The notes under the pieces: generated by a model | Database searches by the model: none | Told to the model about the DNA's origin: nothing | What the model saw: only the letters and a program-made list of their open reading frames with translations | In this document: positions 26,459 through 36,432 of the stretch, in pieces | Layout of the letters: each line of letters starts with the position of its first letter | Numbering within the stretch: position 1 is the stretch's first letter | From: Cupriavidus oxalaticus | Lineage (GTDB): Bacteria > Pseudomonadota > Gammaproteobacteria > Burkholderiales > Burkholderiaceae | Length of the DNA stretch: 64,000 nucleotides | Direction: 5' to 3' | NCBI RefSeq assembly: GCF_016894385.1 | Contig: NZ_CP069812.1 | Span: 3,162,001 to 3,226,000 of the forward strand | Position numbers and translations under genes: made by a program

Positions 26459-27597
26459 CGGTCACTCCTAATCATTCGATTCTTGAAACTTGGAAAGTCC
26501 AGCGTCACGGTCGTGCCGGCGCCGGACGCGGATGCGATCCGGATGCCGCCGCCAAAGGACTGCATGACGCGGTTGCAGAAAATCATGCCCAGGCCGCTGC
26601 CGCCAGCGCTGGCGTGGGTGGTCACGGGGTCGACCAGCAGGCGCTCCATCACCTCGGGCGGGATGCCGGGGCCGTTGTCGCTGATATGGATTTCCAGGTG
26701 CGGCTGGGCCACCACCACGAAGCGCAGCGCCGGCGACGGCGTGCCGGCAAGCGCGCGCAGCGCGTTGCTCATCACCGACGACAGCACCAGCGCCACGCAA
26801 TTGGGCAGCGTCTGCACCGGGAAATCGCCGTGCATCTCGACCTGCACCCATTGGCGCTGGTCGCCGGAGAACGGGTAGGTATCGAGCAGCGACGCCACCA
26901 GCGCCCCCGCGCTGACCTCGGCACCGGGCTCGGGCCGCGCTGCCTTGCTGCCGGCACTGTTGCGCACCGACTGCAGGAACGACGACAGCACCGCCAGGCA
27001 ATACTGGGCGTTGTCGTGCATGGCGCTGGCGGCCTGCCCGATCTCGCCCTGGCGCTGCTCCGTGTACTCACCCGCGACCCGGCTTTCGATGCCGCGCGCG
27101 AAGTTGGCGATCGCCGCCAGCGGGGTGTTCAGCTCGTGCGCCAGGAAGGCCAGGGTCTCGTCGATCGCCATCAGCCGGTGCTGGCGCAGCGCGCGTTCGC
27201 GGTGGCGCTCGCCGGCCAGGCGCAGCACTTCGCGCACCTGCGCTACGCTCAGCGGCTTCTCCAGGATGCGGAACACCTCGCCGCTGTTGACCGTCTGCAG
27301 CAGCATGTCCTTGTCGGCATACGCCGTCACCAGGATGCGCACGATCTGCGGGTACAGCTGCGCCACTTCGCGCAGCAGCTCGCCGCCATCGCGGCCGGGC
27401 ATGCGGAAGTCGGTCACCAGGACGGCGATGCGCGCACCATCGGTGGCGAGCGTGGCGATCGCCTCCTCGGCACTGGCGGCCAGCAGTACCTCATACTCCG
27501 AGCCCACCGCGCGCGCGAAATACTTGCGCGCCATGTCTTCGTCGTCGACGTAAAGCAGGGTCGGCCGTGCTTGCTGCACCTCGCTCATGGCACTCAT
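26455..27597 (-). CDS. phcR: Response regulator-histidine kinase hybrid PhcR
   Basis: A 380-residue protein with an N-terminal receiver (D18/D19, phospho-acceptor D63 in VTDFRMPG, T91, K114). It is followed by a histidine-kinase core as output: H154 in the H-box FLAHELNTPLAAIANF, the N-box asparagine in VMSNALRAL, the G1 box DNGPGIP and the G2 box GGSGLGMIF. A receiver placed before a kinase domain is the known layout of PhcR in Ralstonia solanacearum. The ATG at 27597 has a ggag ribosome site inside the end of phcS; a GTG at 27600 and an ATG at 27588 are alternatives. The gene begins 6 bases after phcS and overlaps phcQ. Confidence 0.9.
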   Translation of the reverse strand: MSAMSEVQQARPTLLYVDDEDMARKYFARAVGSEYEVLLAASAEEAIATLATDGARIAVLVTDFRMPGRDGGELLREVAQLYPQIVRILVTAYADKDMLLQTVNSGEVFRILEKPLSVAQVREVLRLAGERHRERALRQHRLMAIDETLAFLAHELNTPLAAIANFARGIESRVAGEYTEQRQGEIGQAASAMHDNAQYCLAVLSSFLQSVRNSAGSKAARPEPGAEVSAGALVASLLDTYPFSGDQRQWVQVEMHGDFPVQTLPNCVALVLSSVMSNALRALAGTPSPALRFVVVAQPHLEIHISDNGPGIPPEVMERLLVDPVTTHASAGGSGLGMIFCNRVMQSFGGGIRIASASGAGTTVTLDFPSFKNRMIRSDR

Positions 27598-27603
27598 CAC
27601 GGC

Positions 27604-28935
27604 TTACTCCGCGCGCGGCAGGTCGAAGCTGAACGCGGCCCACTGCCCCAGCTCGCTCTCGGCGAAGAGCTGGCCGCCATGGCGCTCGATCACCGCGTAG
27701 CTGATCGACAGCCCCAGCCCCAGGCCCTGCCCCACGTCGCGCGTGGTGAAGAAGGGCTCGAACACGCGCGCCAGGTTTTCCTCGGCGATGCCGGGGCCAT
27801 TGTCGCGCACCGTGACATGGAGCCGGCTGTCGGCCCAGCGCACCGTGGTATGGATCGCCGGCGCGGCCGTGCCGGCCTTGCGCATGGCCAGCGCGGCGTT
27901 GGAGAACAGGTTGATCAGCACGCCGATGACCGCGGCCTCGTCGCCCAGCACCAGGGTGTCGCCCGGCAGCTCGCGCGTCACCTTGACGCCGCGCAGCTCG
28001 TGCGCGGTCAGGCGGATCGAGGAATCCAGCGCCTTCTCGAACAGGAACGGCGTGCCCTCCACCTCGGCGCCCGGCTTGCGGTAGGCGAAGGTCTTCAGGT
28101 CGGACACGATATGCTGGATGCGCTGCATGCCCTGCTTGGCATCGACCAGGCATTCGGTCAGCGACTCGCTCTCCTTGGCCTGCGGCTCTTCCATCGCCAC
28201 CTCGATCGCCATCAGGCAGAAGTTGACCGGGTTGTTGACCTCATGCAGCAGGCCGGCCGCCAGCGTACCGATCGCGGCCATCTTTTCCTGCTGCAGCATC
28301 TGGCCCTTGATGTCGACCAGCTTGCGGTTGATGACTTCCAGCTCGGCGTTCTTCTCGGCCACTTCCGCTTTCAGGCGGAACAGCATGAAACGCGCGCGCT
28401 CGTTGAAAAAGGTATAGACCCCGCTGGCCGCCGCCGCGAACAGCAGGAACAGCGAGTTGACGATGAACATCCCCATCGGCTCGATGCCCCCGGCATGGAA
28501 CAGGCACGCCAGCACGTACAGCAGGTACGAAAGCAGGCCAAAGACCAGGTTCTGCCACAACCCGAACGGCAGCGCGATGCCCGAGGCGAAGATCGCCAGG
28601 TTCAGCCCGACGTAGTAAGGCGACTGCACCCCTTCGGTCTGCGAGATCATCCACGCGATCATGATCTGCGGCAGCAGCAGCCAGGTCAGCGTCAGCCAGG
28701 GCGCGAACCGGCGCCCGATGGCGCTGTACAGCATCACCACCACGCCGGCGATCAGCAGCGACACCACTACGCGCGCCACCGCGAACGCCAGCTGCTGCTG
28801 CGGATACTGGCCGTAGTCGAGCCCGACGCCGAGCAGGACCAGCACGATCGCGGTGTAGGCGCCGCCGCGGCTGAACGCCAGGCGGAAGTCGGCCAGCTCG
28901 GACTTGTAGCCGGCGTAGAGTTGATTGGTGCTCAT
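27604..28935 (-). CDS. phcS: Quorum-sensing membrane histidine kinase PhcS
   Basis: A 443-residue sensor kinase. Six membrane helices are predicted between residues 25 and 176, with almost no periplasmic domain, as expected for a sensor of a lipophilic fatty-acid methyl ester. A coiled-coil stretch (about 180-215) leads to the H-box LLHEVNNPVNF (H231), an N-box (LINLFSNAALAM), the G1 box DNGPGIAEEN, an F-box (FEPFFTTRDVG) and the G2 box GQGLGLGLSI. In Ralstonia PhcS senses 3-hydroxy fatty-acid methyl esters and acts with PhcR. The ATG at 28935 lies 22 bases after the phcB stop. Confidence 0.92.
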   Translation of the reverse strand: MSTNQLYAGYKSELADFRLAFSRGGAYTAIVLVLLGVGLDYGQYPQQQLAFAVARVVVSLLIAGVVVMLYSAIGRRFAPWLTLTWLLLPQIMIAWMISQTEGVQSPYYVGLNLAIFASGIALPFGLWQNLVFGLLSYLLYVLACLFHAGGIEPMGMFIVNSLFLLFAAAASGVYTFFNERARFMLFRLKAEVAEKNAELEVINRKLVDIKGQMLQQEKMAAIGTLAAGLLHEVNNPVNFCLMAIEVAMEEPQAKESESLTECLVDAKQGMQRIQHIVSDLKTFAYRKPGAEVEGTPFLFEKALDSSIRLTAHELRGVKVTRELPGDTLVLGDEAAVIGVLINLFSNAALAMRKAGTAAPAIHTTVRWADSRLHVTVRDNGPGIAEENLARVFEPFFTTRDVGQGLGLGLSISYAVIERHGGQLFAESELGQWAAFSFDLPRAE

Positions 28936-28957
28936 GGGGTGGTCCGCCCGGACAGCC

Positions 28958-30349
28958 TCATTCAATGGTGGCTTCGGCAAAGACGTTGACGCCGGTGGGG
29001 TCGACGTAGATGCGGTGCGAATGCGAATTCTCCGGCAGCAGCTGCGCCATGCCGGCGTCGTCGCGGTAGATCAGGTACCACTCGAGCAGGTGTTCCATGC
29101 CGAACTTCTCTGGATTGTTGGCATGCACATTGGTGACCAGGACCTGGCCGCCCGCACGCGAACGCGAGGCGAAATACGCCAGCAGCCGCGTGCAGACCTT
29201 ATCCGACAGGTAATCGAACAGCCCCGCGCAGTAGACCGCGTCGAACTCCCGTGCACTGATATCGTCAGGCGAGATGCGGCGCTTGAGCAGATCGTGCACC
29301 GACTGGTGCACCATCTCCACCGACACCTTGCGCCCGGCGCCAGAGGCCGCCCGCTCGATCGAGTGGCGCGTGTAGTCCAGCGTCTCTTCGCTGAAGTCGA
29401 CCAGCTGGAACGACAGCAGCTCGGGATCGGGATACTCGTGCACGAAGCGCTGGATCTCGAAGGCCGGTCCGCAGCCCACGTTGAGCACGCGGAACGGGCG
29501 GCCGGCGGCGCGCGCGCGCTCGGCCTGGCGGGTCAGGAAATCCACCAGCAGGTCGATGCGGTTGCGGTGCGCGGTCGCCACTGCCGCCTTCAGGAAGGCG
29601 GTGTTGACGATCTGGAAGTAGGTGGTCGGACCTTGCTGCGGATCGCTCAGGATCTGGTTGACCATCTCGTAGTCGCCGGCGTAGCCAAGCGGCTTGGTGA
29701 AGGTCCGGTACACGAACGGCGCGCGCAGCAGCAGCGGGTGCAGCGCGGACTGGGCATAGGTCCGGTGCACCGGCGCGATTTCCGGGTCCACGCGCTCGGC
29801 CTCGCCCTCGAGCCAGTCGAGATAGGTCTTGGTCCTGACCATGATCGGCGTGGCCAGCTCGTAGAACACGTCCTCGCGCAGCTTGCCGTCCTTCTTGGGC
29901 AGCGACTCGGTCAGGTCGACCTGCTCGACCCAGCGCGATACTTCGGACAGGAAGGCGCGCATCTCGTTGACCACGATCTGGTAGTCGCGCCGGATATTGA
30001 AGCGCGTATCCCAGTCCTGCACGAACAGCTCGGCTTCGCGCGCCACCGACTTGGGCTCGTTGTTCAGGTCGGTCAGCTCGCGCCACTCGTCGATCAGCGT
30101 CAGCGATACCACCGCGGTCAGGCCGGTGTTCACCAGGCTCATTACCACGGCCTTGCCCAGGTAGGCATTCTTTGCGCCCATGCGGACGCTGAGCTCGCTC
30201 AGCACCTCGCTGACCTGCACGATCGAATACGGGTTGTAGATTTCCATCACCAGAGACTTTCTCTGGAGATTGATGATCGTGCCCCGCACCTGCTCGCCCT
30301 GCGAGTTGCGGAAACTAACTACCGGATCGATTTGCGTTTTGGAATACAC
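28958..30349 (-). CDS. phcB: PhcB, SAM-dependent methyltransferase making the quorum signal
   Basis: A 463-residue protein. In Ralstonia solanacearum PhcB methylates 3-hydroxy fatty acids to give the diffusible signal 3-OH PAME or 3-OH MAME. The class I methyltransferase domain lies in the C-terminal 200 residues, with motif I VLNVGCGPAFEIQ at about 288-300 and the post-I segment FQLVDFSEETLDYTRHSIER. Residues 1-90 form a separate small domain (FRNSQGEQVRGTIINLQRKS) that recalls a PilZ-like barrel. The start is GTG at 30349 without a clear ribosome site. It heads phcB-S-R-Q, and the LysR gene phcA is 22 kb away in the same window. Confidence 0.9.
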   Translation of the reverse strand: MYSKTQIDPVVSFRNSQGEQVRGTIINLQRKSLVMEIYNPYSIVQVSEVLSELSVRMGAKNAYLGKAVVMSLVNTGLTAVVSLTLIDEWRELTDLNNEPKSVAREAELFVQDWDTRFNIRRDYQIVVNEMRAFLSEVSRWVEQVDLTESLPKKDGKLREDVFYELATPIMVRTKTYLDWLEGEAERVDPEIAPVHRTYAQSALHPLLLRAPFVYRTFTKPLGYAGDYEMVNQILSDPQQGPTTYFQIVNTAFLKAAVATAHRNRIDLLVDFLTRQAERARAAGRPFRVLNVGCGPAFEIQRFVHEYPDPELLSFQLVDFSEETLDYTRHSIERAASGAGRKVSVEMVHQSVHDLLKRRISPDDISAREFDAVYCAGLFDYLSDKVCTRLLAYFASRSRAGGQVLVTNVHANNPEKFGMEHLLEWYLIYRDDAGMAQLLPENSHSHRIYVDPTGVNVFAEATIE

Positions 30350-30660
30350 GGTATTGCGCCAGGGAAATCCGAGAAACGCTGCGGGCCATACTGCCTGGGC
30401 GGGACGGCCGGGTACAGCAGGAGGGGCGAGGGAATCGCGGGGAAGGCTACCGGTATCGGGATGTGCAGCGAATGCTCATAGGAATGCGCTATAGCCTGTT
30501 GGCGGGCGGCGGTCTCTCCCCGTGCGGGAGAGCACCGACAAGCCCGGATCGTCTGGAATTGCCGCGGCCCATTGTACTGTGGCAATTGAGCCGCGTACAA
30601 CCAAGTGCCTTGTCCGCCCCCTTTTGCGGCGGGGTCGGCTACAGGATACCTAAAACCAGG
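30350..30660. other. Upstream region of the phc operon, with a weak palindromic repeat
   Basis: No gene is seen between the phcB start and the yceI terminator. At 30514-30532 is CTCTCCC-CGTGC-GGGAGAG, a degenerate member of the palindrome family found at 5560 and 45465. The phcB promoter must lie here, but no convincing -35/-10 pair was identified. Confidence 0.6.
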
Positions 30661-30687
30661 AAAAAAGGCCGGCGATCGCCGGCCTTT
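30661..30687 (-). terminator. Terminator after the b561-yceI module
   Basis: The 24-base perfect palindrome AAAGGCCGGCGA/TCGCCGGCCTTT (30664-30687) is followed on the minus strand by TTTTTTCC. It closes transcription of the yceI genes about 50 bases after the stop of the last one. Confidence 0.9.
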
Positions 30688-30735
30688 GTATCGTTTTATG
30701 GGAGTTGCCCCAGGACGGGGCGTTTCCCATGGCGC

Positions 30736-31326
30736 TTACTCTGCGCGCACGCCTTCCACCTGGATCGCAAGCTTGACCTCGGGCTTGAAGCCCATCTTCA
30801 CGCCGTAGTCCAGGCCGAAATCGGCGCGGTTGAACTCGCCCACGGCGTCGGCGCCGCAGGCTTCGCGCTTGAGCATCGGGTGCTGGATGCACTTGAATTC
30901 GCGGATTTCCAGCTTGACCGGCTTGGACACGCCGCGCAGCGTCAGCACGCCATCGACTTCGGTCGGCACGTCGCCCTTGAACTTGCTGAACTTGCCCTTG
31001 TAGCTGGCCTCGGGGAAGGCCTGGACGTCGAACATGTCCGGGCTCTTGGCATGCTGGTTCATCTTGGCGTTGCCGAAATTGATTGACGCCGGATCGATCT
31101 TGACCTCGACGGTGCCGGCCTTCGCGGCACGGTCCAGCGTGACGGTGCCGCTGGACTTGTCGAACTTGCCGCGCCACGTCGACAGGCCGCCCAGGTGGTC
31201 GGCCTCGAAGCTCGGGTAGGTATGGGTCGGATCGAGGTTGTACGTCACGGTATTGGCCGAAGCCACGCCGAAGGCGGCGGTTGCGGAAATGGCCGCGACG
31301 GCGGCAACGACGGAACGCAGTTTCAT
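30736..31326 (-). CDS. YceI-family periplasmic protein (second copy)
   Basis: A 196-residue exported protein. A signal peptide ([20 protein letters not shown], cleavage near VASA-N) leads into the YceI lipocalin-like barrel: [33 protein letters not shown], then [14 protein letters not shown] near the C-terminus. YceI barrels bind long isoprenoid or amide lipids in the periplasm; the physiological ligand here is unknown. The ATG at 31326 has a gggagat ribosome site just upstream. It is the last gene of a cytochrome b561-yceI-yceI run and is followed by a strong terminator. Confidence 0.92.
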   Translation of the reverse strand: MKLRSVVAAVAAISATAAFGVASANTVTYNLDPTHTYPSFEADHLGGLSTWRGKFDKSSGTVTLDRAAKAGTVEVKIDPASINFGNAKMNQHAKSPDMFDVQAFPEASYKGKFSKFKGDVPTEVDGVLTLRGVSKPVKLEIREFKCIQHPMLKREACGADAVGEFNRADFGLDYGVKMGFKPEVKLAIQVEGVRAE

Positions 31327-31412
31327 GGGATCTCCCAACAAAAACAGGTTAAACAGGTTAAGCGGAACGTTCTTGGTTATTAACGTCCTGGTACGTCAGC
31401 GGATTGCCGGCC

Positions 31413-31994
31413 TTACTTGCTGGCCTGCACGATACGGAACTTGATCTGGACGTCGTCGGCCACCACCGACGTGTCCTTCCACTCGCCGTCGCCGATATTG
31501 AAGGCGGTGCGCTTGATCGGCAGCGCGCCCTCGAACACCTGGCTGGCGCCTTCCTGGCGGTAAGTGGCCGGCACGACCACGTCGACGGTCTTGCCCTTGA
31601 TGGTCAGCTTGCCGGCAACCTCGTACTTGCCCGGCGTGCCGTTCTTGATGCTGGTGGACTGGAACACGGCCTTGGGATACTTGGCCGCGTCGAACCAGTC
31701 CTTGCCCTTCACTTCCTTGGTGGTCTCGGCGTCGCCGATCTCGAAGCTGGCGACGTCGATCTCGATCTTGGCCGACGAGGTGGCCAGCCTGGCGGGATCG
31801 AAACTGACCTGCGCGTCGAACTTTTTGAACTTGCCTTCCATCGGCACGCCGATCTGGCGCGCCACGGCGGTCACCGAGCTCCTGGCCGCGTCGACCTGGG
31901 CCCAGGCCAGGTTGGCGGCGATACCTGCAGCGGCCAGCACGGCTGCCACGGTGGCGTTGATGGCCAGCGAGCCGCGGCGGGAATGGCGATTCAT
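31413..31994 (-). CDS. YceI-family periplasmic protein (first copy)
   Basis: A 193-residue exported YceI-like protein with a signal peptide (SLAINATVAAVLAAAGIAAN, cleavage after LAWA). The barrel carries VSFDPARLATSSAKIEIDVA, KGKDWFDAAKYPKAVFQSTS and IKRTAFNIGDGEWKDT. The ATG at 31994 has aggagt upstream; an in-frame TTG two codons earlier is less likely. It differs considerably from the next yceI copy, so the pair is an old duplication or two separate subfamilies. The b561 gene lies 71 bases upstream on the same strand, as in the yceJ-yceI pair of E. coli. Confidence 0.92.
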   Translation of the reverse strand: MNRHSRRGSLAINATVAAVLAAAGIAANLAWAQVDAARSSVTAVARQIGVPMEGKFKKFDAQVSFDPARLATSSAKIEIDVASFEIGDAETTKEVKGKDWFDAAKYPKAVFQSTSIKNGTPGKYEVAGKLTIKGKTVDVVVPATYRQEGASQVFEGALPIKRTAFNIGDGEWKDTSVVADDVQIKFRIVQASK

Positions 31995-32065
31995 CTTCAA
32001 TGACTCCTGTCAGGTTCGAGGTTCGGCGCAAGGCGCCGCGGGATGGGAAAGGTCGGCGCAGAAGG

Positions 32066-32620
32066 TCAGCGCAAGAACGGCAGCATCCGGCCCAGCGTGC
32101 CGTCACGGTCGACGAACTGGTGCTTCACCGCCGCCGCCGCATGGACAACGACCACGGCGGCCATCAGATAGTTCAGCCAGACATGCGCAAATTTGAGCAC
32201 TTCCTTCAGTTCGTCGTTCTTCTCGATCAGCACCGGCATCTTCCACAGGCCGAGGTAGACCACCGGCACGCCAGCCGCCAGGCTGTAGAGATAGCCGCTG
32301 ATGGGAACGATCACGATCAGCAGGTACAGCAGGTGATGCGCGCCGGCGGCGGCCCTGGCCTGCCACGCCGGCGTGCCGGGCGCGACCGGCGGCGCCGCGT
32401 GCGTGGCGCGCCACAGCACGCGCAGCAGCGCCACGGCGAAGATCGTCACACCCAGCCACTTGTGCCACGAATACAGCTTCAGCTTGGTCGGCGTCAGCCC
32501 CGGGATGCCGGTCATGTACAGGCCGAGCCCGAACGCGCCGAAGATCGCCAGCGCGACGATCCAGTGCAGCGCGATGGCGGTGGCACCGTAGCCGGCAGGG
32601 GCATTGGCGGTAGAACGCAT
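32066..32620 (-). CDS. Cytochrome b561-type di-haem membrane protein
   Basis: A 184-residue membrane protein with four helices. The likely haem-ligand histidines are in ALHWIVALAIFG (H19), YSWHKWLGVTIF, AGAHHLLYLLI and KFAHVWLNYLMA, the usual two pairs of the bacterial b561 (CybB/YceJ) family. CybB is reported to pass electrons from ubiquinol to superoxide; the role of the YceJ branch is not settled. It is the first gene of the b561-yceI-yceI module and starts with ATG at 32620. Confidence 0.9.
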   Translation of the reverse strand: MRSTANAPAGYGATAIALHWIVALAIFGAFGLGLYMTGIPGLTPTKLKLYSWHKWLGVTIFAVALLRVLWRATHAAPPVAPGTPAWQARAAAGAHHLLYLLIVIVPISGYLYSLAAGVPVVYLGLWKMPVLIEKNDELKEVLKFAHVWLNYLMAAVVVVHAAAAVKHQFVDRDGTLGRMLPFLR

Positions 32621-32836
32621 CGGTTTCCTCTCGCCCGCGTCATGGGCATTTCACAAATTTGGGGACACACCCTGGAGTTGGATCCGGCGGGGCGCTGAAG
32701 ATTCTCGCATTATTGCGACGGAAAGTGCGCCCGTGCAGGACAGTCCTTCATTAAGTTATTCAAATGCTTTGAAGTGTCATTCTGCCGCAAGCGCCACAGG
32801 CGGGCGGGCAGTTGGTGCAACCGGTGCCACCAAAGC

Positions 32837-32865
32837 AAAAAAGCCATCCTGGCGGATGGCTTTTT
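32837..32865 (-). terminator. Terminator of purB
   Basis: AAAAAAGCCATC-CTGGC-GGATGGCTTTTT: a 6-7 bp GC stem bounded by A and T runs. It lies 36 bases after the purB stop and is able to act in both directions; no plus-strand gene needs it. Confidence 0.85.
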
Positions 32866-32900
32866 CTGGTGTGCCGGTGCTGCGCCCGGCAAATGTGACG

Positions 32901-34343
<1,443 letters not shown>

Positions 34344-34576
34344 TCAGCGTCGGATTGGCGGAGGCAACCGCCGGGAACAAGGCGAAGCGCCCGATGCGCC
34401 GCATCGGCGGGCCCGCCCGCACGCGCTGCACCGGCGGCCGGCGCTGCGCAACGGGGGATTTTACCACCCCTGCCCCGGCTCCGGGGCAGCGGTCAAGTGC
34501 GCCCGCGGGGCATCGGTGCGCGACCCCGCATTCGTCCGGCCCCGCAGGTATACTCGCGCACGCCGTTCCAGTAGCC

Positions 34577-34648
34577 TGTTATGAAGTGCATCGGGCAGCA
34601 GCGCACCCCGGCGCCGCTGCCACGCGGCAGGCGATGCACTTCATAACA
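34577..34648 (+). promoter_or_regulatory. 17-bp inverted repeat upstream of the GST gene
   Basis: TGTTATGAAGTGCATCG (34577-34593) is repeated exactly in reverse at 34632-34648. Inside, GGCAGC/GCTGCC can extend the stem. It ends 16 bases before the GST start codon, just upstream of the aagggga ribosome site. It may be a regulated leader hairpin or a double operator. The rest of 34278-34664 has no gene. Confidence 0.65.
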
Positions 34649-34664
34649 AGCTCAAGGGGAGAAC

Positions 34665-35279
34665 ATGAAGCTGTATGCGTCCCATACCAGTCCCTACGCG
34701 CGCAAGGTGCGCGTGGTGATGGCGGAAAAGAAGATCGACTACCAGCTGGTTGAAGAGGACGTCTGGTCGCCGGAATCGAAGATCGGCCAGTACAACCCCC
34801 TCGGCAAGGTGCCTTGCCTGGTGATGGAAGACGGCGGCGCCATCTACGATTCGCGTGTGATCGTCGAATATGTCGACACGCTGACGCCAGTCAGCCGGAT
34901 GATCCCGCAAGGCGGGCGCGAACGGCTGGAAGTGCGCTGCTGGGAAGCGCTGGCCGACGGCCTGCTCGACGCGGCCCTGCTGGCGCGCCTGGAAGCGACG
35001 CAGCGCGAGCCGCACGAGCGCAGCGAGCGCTGGGTCAAGCGCCAGCTCGGCAAGATCGACGCGGCGCTGGCCGCCATGGCCCAAGGCCTGGCCGACCGCC
35101 CCTTCTGCACCGGCACGCACTATTCGCTGGCCGACGTCGCGGTGGGCTGCGCGCTGTCCTACCTGGATTTCCGCTTCCCCGACATCGCCTGGCGCGAGCG
35201 CCATCCCAACCTCGCGGCGCTGGAAGACAAGCTGTCGAAACGGCAGTCGTTCATCGATACCGCGCCGCCGCGCGGCTGA
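34665..35279 (+). CDS. Glutathione S-transferase family protein
   Basis: A 204-residue protein with an N-terminal thioredoxin-like domain (MKLYASHTSPYARKVRVVMA, Ser/Tyr region as glutathione site; GKVPCLVMEDGGAIYDSRVI with the cis-Pro and the D-S motif that binds the gamma-glutamyl part). An all-helical C-terminal domain carries the N-capping segment YSLADVAVGCALSYLDFRF. The start has the ribosome site aagggga. The substrate is unknown. It is preceded by a striking inverted repeat and followed by a bidirectional terminator shared with mnmA. Confidence 0.92.
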   Translation: MKLYASHTSPYARKVRVVMAEKKIDYQLVEEDVWSPESKIGQYNPLGKVPCLVMEDGGAIYDSRVIVEYVDTLTPVSRMIPQGGRERLEVRCWEALADGLLDAALLARLEATQREPHERSERWVKRQLGKIDAALAAMAQGLADRPFCTGTHYSLADVAVGCALSYLDFRFPDIAWRERHPNLAALEDKLSKRQSFIDTAPPRG

Positions 35280-35293
35280 AACCCAACTGCCCC

Positions 35294-35330
35294 AATGAAA
35301 AACACCCGCGTGCAGCGGGTGTTTTTCATT
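35294..35330. terminator. Bidirectional terminator between the GST gene and mnmA
   Basis: AATGAAAAACACCCGC-GTGCA-GCGGGTGTTTTTCATT: a perfect 16-bp stem with A and T runs on both flanks. It ends both convergent messages. Confidence 0.92.
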
Positions 35331-35346
35331 CAGCCGACAACGCCAT

Positions 35347-36432
35347 CTACTGGATGATGCCGCCGCCCAGGCACACCTCGCCGTCATACAGCACCGCCGA
35401 CTGCCCCGGCGTGACGGCCCACTGCGCCTCGGCAAACCCCAGCTGCAGCGTGTCGCCGTCCGCGGCCTGCACGGTGCAGGCGGCATCGCTCTGGCGATAG
35501 CGGGTCTTGGCGGCCATCGCCGCGCCCGCCGCCGGTGCCTCGCCCGCCACCCACGACAGATCCGACGCGGTCAGCACCGGCGTCAGCAGCCACGGGTGGT
35601 CGTGGCCCTGCACCACGTATAGCGTGTTGTTCTCCATGTCCTTGCGCGCCACATACCAGGCATCGCCGTTGCCGTCGCGGCTGCCGCCCAGGCCGATGCC
35701 CTTGCGCTGGCCGAGCGTATAGAACGCCAGCCCGATATGCTCGCCCACGACCTTGCCCTCGGGCGTCTTCATCGGGCCCGGCCTGGTCGGCAGGTAGCGG
35801 TTCAGGAAATCGCGGAACGGCCGCTCGCCGATAAAGCAGATGCCGGTCGAGTCCTTCTTCTTCGCGTTCGGCAGGCCGATCTCCGCGGCGATCTCGCGCA
35901 CGCGGGTCTTGGGGATCTCGCCCAGCGGGAACAGCGTGCGCGACAGCTGCGCCTGGTTCAGCCGGTGCAGGAAATAGCTCTGGTCCTTGGTGTGGTCGAG
36001 TGCCTTGAGCAGCTCGAAGCGCCCTGCCGCGTTCTGGCGCACACGCGCATAGTGGCCGGTGGCGATGGTCTCGGCACCCAGCGACATCGCATGGTCCAGG
36101 AAGGCCTTGAACTTGATCTCGGCATTGCACAGCACGTCCGGGTTGGGCGTACGGCCGGCCGAGTACTCGCGCAGGAAATCGGCAAAGACGCGGTCCTTGT
36201 ACTCGGCGGCAAAGTTGACCGCCTCGACGTCGACACCGATCAGGTCGGCCACCGACACCACGTCCAGCCAGTCCTGGCGCGTGGAGCAGTACTCGCTGTC
36301 GTCATCGTCCTCCCAGTTCTTCATGAACAGGCCGATGACCTCGTAGCCCTGCTGCTTGAGCAGCCACGCGGTGACCGACGAATCGACCCCGCCCGACATG
36401 CCCACGACGACCCGCTTGCCGTTCCCGCTCAC
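35347..36432 (-). CDS. mnmA: tRNA-specific 2-thiouridylase MnmA
   Basis: A 361-residue enzyme that thiolates uridine-34 in tRNA(Lys, Glu, Gln). The PP-loop [13 protein letters not shown] binds ATP, and the catalytic cysteines lie in NPDVLCN and STGICFIGE. The start is GTG at 36432, whose GTGA overlaps the stop of the upstream Nudix gene, so the pair is translationally coupled. The frame stays open further upstream, inside the Nudix gene in another frame, and that extension is not real. The Nudix-mnmA pairing is common in Burkholderiales. Confidence 0.96.
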   Translation of the reverse strand: MSGNGKRVVVGMSGGVDSSVTAWLLKQQGYEVIGLFMKNWEDDDDSEYCSTRQDWLDVVSVADLIGVDVEAVNFAAEYKDRVFADFLREYSAGRTPNPDVLCNAEIKFKAFLDHAMSLGAETIATGHYARVRQNAAGRFELLKALDHTKDQSYFLHRLNQAQLSRTLFPLGEIPKTRVREIAAEIGLPNAKKKDSTGICFIGERPFRDFLNRYLPTRPGPMKTPEGKVVGEHIGLAFYTLGQRKGIGLGGSRDGNGDAWYVARKDMENNTLYVVQGHDHPWLLTPVLTASDLSWVAGEAPAAGAAMAAKTRYRQSDAACTVQAADGDTLQLGFAEAQWAVTPGQSAVLYDGEVCLGGGIIQ

